From contig MU277711.1 in assembly GCA_022385805.1 (NCBI GenBank), positions 251,404-264,094 of the forward strand: DNA of 12,691 nt, given 5' to 3'. Below the pieces are notes generated by a model that saw nothing but the letters and a program-made list of their open reading frames with translations, had not been told where the DNA came from and ran no database searches. Made by a program: the position numbers and the translations under genes. Of this stretch, positions 8,472 to 12,691 are shown in pieces (position 1 is the first letter of the stretch; every line of letters begins with the position of its first letter). Source of the stretch: Pilatotrama ljubarskyi (lineage: Eukaryota; Basidiomycota; Agaricomycetes; Polyporales; Polyporaceae).

Positions 8472-9620
8472 CAACATCATGGGCAAGCAGCAGTGTGCTG
8501 GGCCGCCAATCGACATCAAAGTTGGCCATCCTGTTGGCAGGTTGAGCAAGAGCTCGAGGTCACTGGGACCCGGACGAGGTGATGCTGCAGACGATGATCA
8601 TTGGCGGTACGTACTGCTGGGGCTATCCACTCGATGCCTTCTCACTAGACTGATTCGATGGCGTGCTCTCGGCCCGAAGACGGTACAGCGTAGAGTGCGC
8701 ACGCACGGCACGGTGGGCAGCCTGACGGTACAAGAACAAAGAATGCGCGGCGGTGAGATCGACCCACCCAGGACGATGAAGCGTGTGAGTGGGAATCTGC
8801 ACTCTTCTTCCGAGCGCGAGCTGTACTAAACGAGTGCACGTGGTACTAGAATCCCCCGGTGCACATTCAACACTCCTCCCGCGTCCAAGCCCAAGGACTT
8901 CTCCGTCTCGCAGATGGCTGCCATGCATCACCGATGTCCGGTAGGTGCACCCACGCATGAGATCACGGTACGTCCTTCACGAATGTCTGCACAGGCCCAC
9001 CTCGCTGACAGTCCTCAGTCGCTCTCGATGTGCGACATCCGCTGCCACGCGGCGGATGTCGACTCACAATGCCACCGTGTGCCATCCTCACATCACGAAT
9101 ACTGGCGCGAGCAGGTAGTGATGCTCGCAGTCCTGCAGGAGCCGACGTCGGCATGCAGTCACCTAACATGCGTACATCAGCGTCCACCGGACACCTCAAT
9201 GGCTGTGCCCATCCCACAACGGTACCGGGACGCGGGGCTCGGCAGACGGTACGTTCGTCGAGGCGGATCAGACCTCGGCCAATGCGCGGCCCCAGGATAC
9301 GGTACCCGGCACAAGAAGGACGGTACCGCCGCGATACAAGCACCGTCTGGCGCATGGACAGTGTGGCGGACGATCTCTGAAGGTACGCAGCAGACCAGTG
9401 TGTGTGGTCAAGGGATGCAGACGAGGTCCCGTACCGTTCATTCGCACACGGCGGGTACTCCGACGCCAAGATCGCGCCGACGCACCTTCCTCACGCTTCG
9501 GAGCCGCGGTACGTACTGTCTTGCTGCTATATCGCTCACCAAGTGCGTACTCACCCGTGGTCATGGAGATGTCCGGCTGCGAGAAGCGACGCATGCGCAG
9601 GTGACTTCTTGAAGACCTGA
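8472..9620. other. Ambiguous coding-like region, both strands open
   Basis: Open frames of 116-232 codons occur on both strands. One plus-strand model is phase-consistent: 8349-8381, 8461-8784, 8850-8940 and 9019-9380 (269 residues). Its introns have good GTGAGT or GTAGGT donors, a TACTAAAC branch-like site at 8824-8831 and a GCTGAC at 9004-9009. Its predicted protein is Arg/Pro/Ser-rich and matches nothing I recognise. Its first exon would overlap the end of the preceding candidate. The minus strand is equally open over 9469-8963 (168 codons). GGTAC-containing words are frequent between about 9220 and 9520. No decision between strands is possible from sequence alone. Confidence 0.25.
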
Positions 9621-10181
9621 GGTCGCGTGGCTTCGATCTGAACGCGAAAGAGGTACATACCCGGTTCAGAAATGCACATACCTGTCTGCTGATCGCCGTC
9701 GTAGAGCTCCACGAGGACTGTGAGAGAAGAGAAACGGCAGACAGTCAGTTCAAGGTTGAAGAGCCTGAAGAGCAGACTCGGAGCAGCGGCTGAGAACAGA
9801 GAAGAAAGCAGGGCGAGCTGGAGAGCGAACTTGACCTCGTAGAGACTGACCTAAGCATGCTTGCGTACTGTACACGAGGGTGTCGCCGTGAGTAGACGTG
9901 CGTGTATGCGATCGCGAGTGCAGGTGATGGTCAGAAAGACAGCGAGAGCGAGAAGAAGCGCCCAAGACTCGGACGTGCTCTGCTCGTGTTCTGCATGCTG
10001 TGCCATTCGATCTACTACCCACAGAGCTTCCACCGCTCGATATATTTCCCAGAGTGCAGTCACCATTCCATCTACTACCCACTGAGCGTCCACACATTCT
10101 CCTATTGTGCGGTACATTCCCATTCTCCACTCGACCGTCCCGGCGTCTGCTCCCAGTCTGCTCGTCGTCAGGCTGCCGCAT
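9621..10181. other. No recognised gene; remnant or spacer after aminotransferase
   Basis: This lies where the rest of the truncated aminotransferase would be expected, but no aminotransferase motif is seen on either strand. On the minus strand a short exon-like piece at 9712-9678 (reads VLVELYDGDQQT, between a ctcacag acceptor and a GTATGT donor) is noted but not assignable. A tandem 30-bp repeat sits at 10003-10092. Confidence 0.4.
10003..10092 (+). repeat. Three tandem 30-bp units
   Basis: Units are 10003-10032, 10033-10062 and 10063-10092. Units 1 and 3 match at about 27 of 30 bases (both begin ccattc, then atctactaccca), and unit 2 is more diverged (about 19 of 30). The period is a multiple of three. 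On the plus strand the units read as a ten-residue motif (HSIYYPQSFH, RSIYFPECSH, HSIYYPLSVH). Whether it is translated is unknown: the enclosing open frame has no other support. Confidence 0.75.
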
Positions 10182-10749
10182 TCACCTGTCTGCCCCGCGC
10201 TGTCCTGCAGATCTCGCTCCTGCGGCTTCTGCGGGGACTGGAGAGGATATCGCGATGCCGACGCCCTCCGCAGACGTAGACAGGCCCGATGGAGTGGGCG
10301 AGACACCATGCAGCCCGCCTGGACCGATGGCTGGCTGGTGACGACGCCTCCGCCCATGCTCGCGCTCCTGCAAGCCATGGATCCACTCAATCAGGCTCGG
10401 CAAGCCGGCAGTCGGACCGTACTGCAGGCCTTCGGCGAGTGCCTTCCCGGACAGCTCCGTGGTGACCTCCTCCTTGGGGTCCGTCGGGGAGCGCGCTTTG
10501 AGCTGGACGGAGGTAAGCGGGAAGGTCGCCGAATTGGGCTTGCCGGCGAGCAGGGAGATCATCCCCGGGTGGGACTCGAGCGGGTAGAGCCCGCGGACTG
10601 TCGAAGAGGTGAATCAGGTGATTGAGTAATGTACGGGTCGTTGAAATGAGAGTGCGCTGTACTTAGTACTTACTGGGGCTCGGCTTGCGCGCCTTGGCGG
10701 CGGCGGAGAGGAAGTCAGAGTAGAACTCGGCGGGAAGGCTCTTGACCAT
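10182..10749 (-). pseudogene. Truncated ARO8/AAD-type aminotransferase
   Basis: Exon 1 is 10749-10674, the intron is 10673-10598 (GTAAGT..GACAG, 76 bp), and exon 2 continues to a TAG at 10184-10182, giving 163 codons. The N-terminus (MVKSLPAEFYSDFLSAAAKA, then KPSPIRGLYPLE, PGMISLLAGKPN and LQYGPTAGLPSLIEW) matches fold-type I, PLP-dependent aminotransferases of the yeast Aro8 / kynurenine-aminoadipate group. These move amino groups between aromatic amino acids or alpha-aminoadipate and 2-oxoacids. Similarity fades after HGRRR..AIGPGG (about residue 115, near 10320). Family members are about 400-550 residues. The glycine-rich cofactor region, the Asn/Asp/Tyr cofactor ligands and the PLP lysine are all absent here and were not found further left. 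The last ~48 codons look like read-through into unrelated sequence. The 5' end looks sound, so the break is a 3' deletion or rearrangement. Confidence 0.85.
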
Positions 10750-11418
10750 CTTGGTAGAGTTCAGAACGCGCACTGGCAAGTGGTTCGTTGAGGCTGTGTA
10801 GTAGGGTGCTTCCTGCGGCCGATGCAGTGTAAGTATATACCGTTCCTCTTCGATTCATACCGTTACGAGTAGTACGACGCCGAGCGCGTTCGGAAGAACG
10901 CACGCATGAGAAATATTGCGCAACGCCCCGCACGATCACTGCGTGTCTTTCTTCGAGTTGTACTTACTCGATCTCCCCGGTGAATGTCGAGACGAATCTG
11001 ACGGTTTGATGCCAGATGGACGTTGGGAGTGGCCATCATGGACCTACTATATAGCTACTATACATTGCTGAGATTGATCGATCGGATCGTAGATCGTCCG
11101 CAGAAGAAGGTATGTCATTTCCAACTCCACGACGCCTGTTTCCCCAGTACGTTCCTCGTGTCCTACTACTGTACCTACATAGCTTCGAATGGAGTCATCA
11201 TATCACTAGTGTGTTGCGCAGACCCTGACAATCTGTTTATACTAGTAGCTTGTAGCATGCACGCTTACCGCAGCGCCGCAGCGCCGCAGGTTCGCCGACC
11301 GGAGGCCTGATACCTCGCAGCACTCACCGTTAGTATTAACGAACTGGTATTAGGTGGCGAAGTGCTGTATCAAAGCGAGATTGGAACAAAGCGAACATCG
11401 ACGCGGAGAAGCCGTAGT
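10750..11418. other. Intergenic region upstream of aminotransferase remnant
   Basis: This stretch lies between the permease stop and the aminotransferase start, which are on the same strand. It is less GC-rich than the rest and holds no recognised gene. A 95-codon plus-strand open frame (11023-11310) has no support. It contains an 8-bp unit (ccgcagcg) repeated 2.75 times at 11268-11289 and AT-rich patches (actatatagctactatac near 11046). It should carry the 3' UTR of the permease and the promoter of the aminotransferase;  no clear AATAAA was seen. Confidence 0.55.
10834..10839 (-). promoter_or_regulatory. TATA-like element
   Basis: TATATA within the self-complementary gtatatac lies about 85 bases upstream of the aminotransferase ATG at 10749. 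That distance is plausible for a fungal core promoter. It is assigned by position and composition only. Confidence 0.4.
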
Positions 11419-12672
11419 CTAGCCAAGCAGTCTCTGCCGCTCCGAGCCGTCCGCCCCATCCTCCTGCTGCGCATCGCCCTTCCCAGCGAGCTTCTTCACG
11501 CCCCGCGCGACTGCGTATGCCGCGCTCTTGACGGCCCCGACCACTTTCCCGACGACCCAGTTGCGCGCCCTGTACACCGCGTGCTCGCGCGTGTCGATGC
11601 GGTCGGTGCGCACACGGTGCTCGTTGTCGACGACCACTCCGAGCGCGAGGATGGTGGTGACAATGGAGGAGAGCGCGGTGCAGGAAGAGATCATGAACAT
11701 GATGACCATCTGCAGGCGCGCGGCTTGTTCAACGGAGGACCCGCCGAGGATAGCGCCGGTCATCATGCCTGGGATGGCGATGATCCCAATGACGCTGAGA
11801 TGGAGGGATGTGCAGTCAGGTGGGAAGTCGGTATGTGCGGTGGAACGTGGACGAACCTCATTTGGTTTATGTTGGGCGTGAGTGCGAGCCTGAGAGCGTC
11901 TCGCGCGATGGGCTTGCAAGCCTCAAATCGAGACGCCCCGAAGGCGAGGTACATCTCTACTTTGTCGCGGTTGTCGCTGCCAAGGATTGTCAACGACGGA
12001 GCGCAGCATTGTATGTGTCCCACGCACTATAGCTCCTTCAGGACATAGGTGACGGAGACGACGATCCCGGAGATGGTCGATCCACAGAGCATACCGACCA
12101 CGGGGACTGCAAGTAGTCAGCAGCGAGTACAAGCAGTACCAACACGGTGCACGCACTATATTGCTCGGGCTTCCAGAAGGGATCGACGTCCATAGCGAAT
12201 CGAATTCCAATGATGGAGACGGGTATCGTAGAGCCCAGCATCCCCAGCAGAACTGATGGGAACTAAACGTAGGCTAAGATGAGAGCCATGGTAGAGGGGA
12301 TCGAAATGAGGAAAGGCACCATGTGATCGTAGCGTTTCTTCGACTTGTTCACCACTGTACGGGGGATTCCGGTCAGGGCAACGGGAGGAAGTATGCCTAA
12401 AGCGACTCGCCTGTTTCTATCGTGCCCATGAGGTTGAGTAGGAAAGCCATCCCAGCCACCGCCCATGGGTTGTTCGTTTCGAAGACTTTCTGCAGTATCA
12501 GCGCAACGACGCTGAGTTGCACGACGCATCGCACAGCAGCTGTGATGAGGGAGCTGCCGACGCCGAGCCCGAAGGTGGTAGAGAGGACGCCATCGAGTAG
12601 AATGAAGGAGAAGGCTAGCCCGACGTTTGCCCAGTTGAGATGGGTGGATGACGATCCAGCTCCGGGATCCAT
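11419..12672 (-). CDS. UPF0014/FetB/ALS3-family membrane permease
   Basis: Six exons, read leftward: 12672-12411, 12354-12320, 12262-12157, 12106-12028, 11976-11857 and 11794-11419 (978 nt, 325 residues plus TAG). Phases agree at all five introns (56, 57, 50, 51 and 62 bp). Four are GT..AG and the first is GC..AG. The family motifs are in order: AAVRCVVQLSVVALILQ (residues 45-61), GMLGSTIPVSIIGIRFAM (106-123), GMLCGSTISGIVVSVTYV (139-156), MYLAFGASRFEACKPIARDA (169-188) and GIIAIPGMMTGAILGGSSVE (204-223). The last is the family signature. About seven membrane helices are expected, followed by a hydrophilic tail after about residue 265. The family includes E. coli FetB (iron export with the ATPase FetA) and plant ALS3/STAR2 (aluminium tolerance). 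By homology this is the permease half of a metal or metabolite ABC-type transporter; its substrate and any ATPase partner are not shown. The ATG lies 20 bases from the contig end inside the terminal repeat. Nothing in it looks broken. Confidence 0.94.
12355..12410 (-). other. GC-AG intron of the permease gene
   Basis: The first intron begins GCGAGT and ends CCGTACAG, with a CTGAC-type branch site (ccctgaccgg) upstream of the acceptor. Only this cut restores the family sequence across the junction (LMGTIET joined to VVNKSKKRY). Reading on without it meets a stop within four codons (GESL then TAG). The exon side is ACAG, which pairs well with U1 and is typical of GC donors. Confidence 0.88.
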
Positions 12673-12691
12673 GGTCGAGGTATGTCTGCGT
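12597..12691. repeat. Terminal direct repeat, right copy
   Basis: Identical over all 95 bases to 1-95. It contains codons 1-25 of the intact permease gene and 19 bases of its 5' flank. Joining the two copies closes a circle of 12,596 bp and places the pyrimidine-rich region at 77 onward directly upstream of the permease. Confidence 0.97.

Noticed and set aside
9678..9712. Short minus-strand exon-like piece VLVELYDGDQQT as an Lsm-type protein fragment
   Set aside because: The resemblance to the LVEL segment of Lsm proteins covers only a few residues, and the following sequence does not continue the Sm fold motifs.
9851..10390. Minus-strand 179-codon frame as continuation of the aminotransferase
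   Set aside because: It is in another frame and contains none of the expected family motifs (cofactor lysine region, PVYAG-type segment in order, Asn-Pro-Thr-Gly).
11023..11310. 95-codon plus-strand open frame
   Set aside because: It sits in the AT-richer intergenic region, has no recognised motif, and contains plausible promoter or UTR sequence of the minus-strand genes.
11362..12048. 228-codon plus-strand open frame
   Set aside because: It lies antisense to exons 4-6 of the permease, whose family motifs fix the coding strand.
1..12691. End repeats as long terminal repeats of a retrotransposon
   Set aside because: The 95-bp repeat carries the permease start codon and coding sequence, has no TG..CA ends, and no reverse transcriptase, integrase or Gag motif is visible between the copies.
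1..12691. tRNA, rRNA or CRISPR features
   Set aside because: No T-arm GGTTCRANTCC with a matching acceptor stem, no conserved rRNA block, and no regularly spaced identical repeats with unique spacers were found on either strand.

Overview
The window looks like nuclear DNA of a GC-rich filamentous fungus, most likely a basidiomycete. The evidence is short introns (50-76 bp) with GT..AG ends and CTGAC or CTAAC-type branch sites, one GC..AG intron, and gene families typical of fungi. The first 95 bases (1-95) are repeated exactly as the last 95 (12597-12691). The contig therefore either closes into a circle of about 12,596 bp, represents one unit of a tandem array, or was cut at an assembly-graph overlap.

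Layout. Right end, minus strand (12672-11419): an intact six-exon gene for a 325-residue UPF0014/FetB/ALS3-type membrane permease. Its first 25 codons recur at 76-1 because of the end repeat. Downstream of it on the same strand (10749-10182) is the 5' part of an ARO8/alpha-aminoadipate-type aminotransferase. Homology stops after about 115 residues and the catalytic part is missing. Middle, plus strand (6283-7360): a five-exon gene for a 273-residue protein of no recognised function, whose reading frame survives four introns. Facing away from it on the minus strand (6193-5180) are coding-like stretches with several frame breaks, probably a decayed gene. Between 7.6 and 9.6 kb there are coding-like fragments on both strands that do not give one secure model, plus a 26-bp imperfect inverted repeat.

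The left 5 kb holds no recognisable gene. It has a pyrimidine-rich tract (about 150-480), two diverged tandem copies of a roughly 640-690 bp unit (about 735-1371 and 1430-2116) that share intron-like signals, a (GC)8 run, and long but unconvincing open frames of the kind expected in GC-rich DNA.

No pathway links the recognised genes. The transporter is a membrane permease (metal export or metal tolerance in characterised relatives), the aminotransferase is a non-functional remnant, and the 273-residue gene is uncharacterised. The mix of one intact conserved gene, one truncated conserved gene, orphan sequence and diverged duplications fits a rearranged or accessory fungal region. No tRNA, rRNA, CRISPR array, transposase or reverse transcriptase was recognised.
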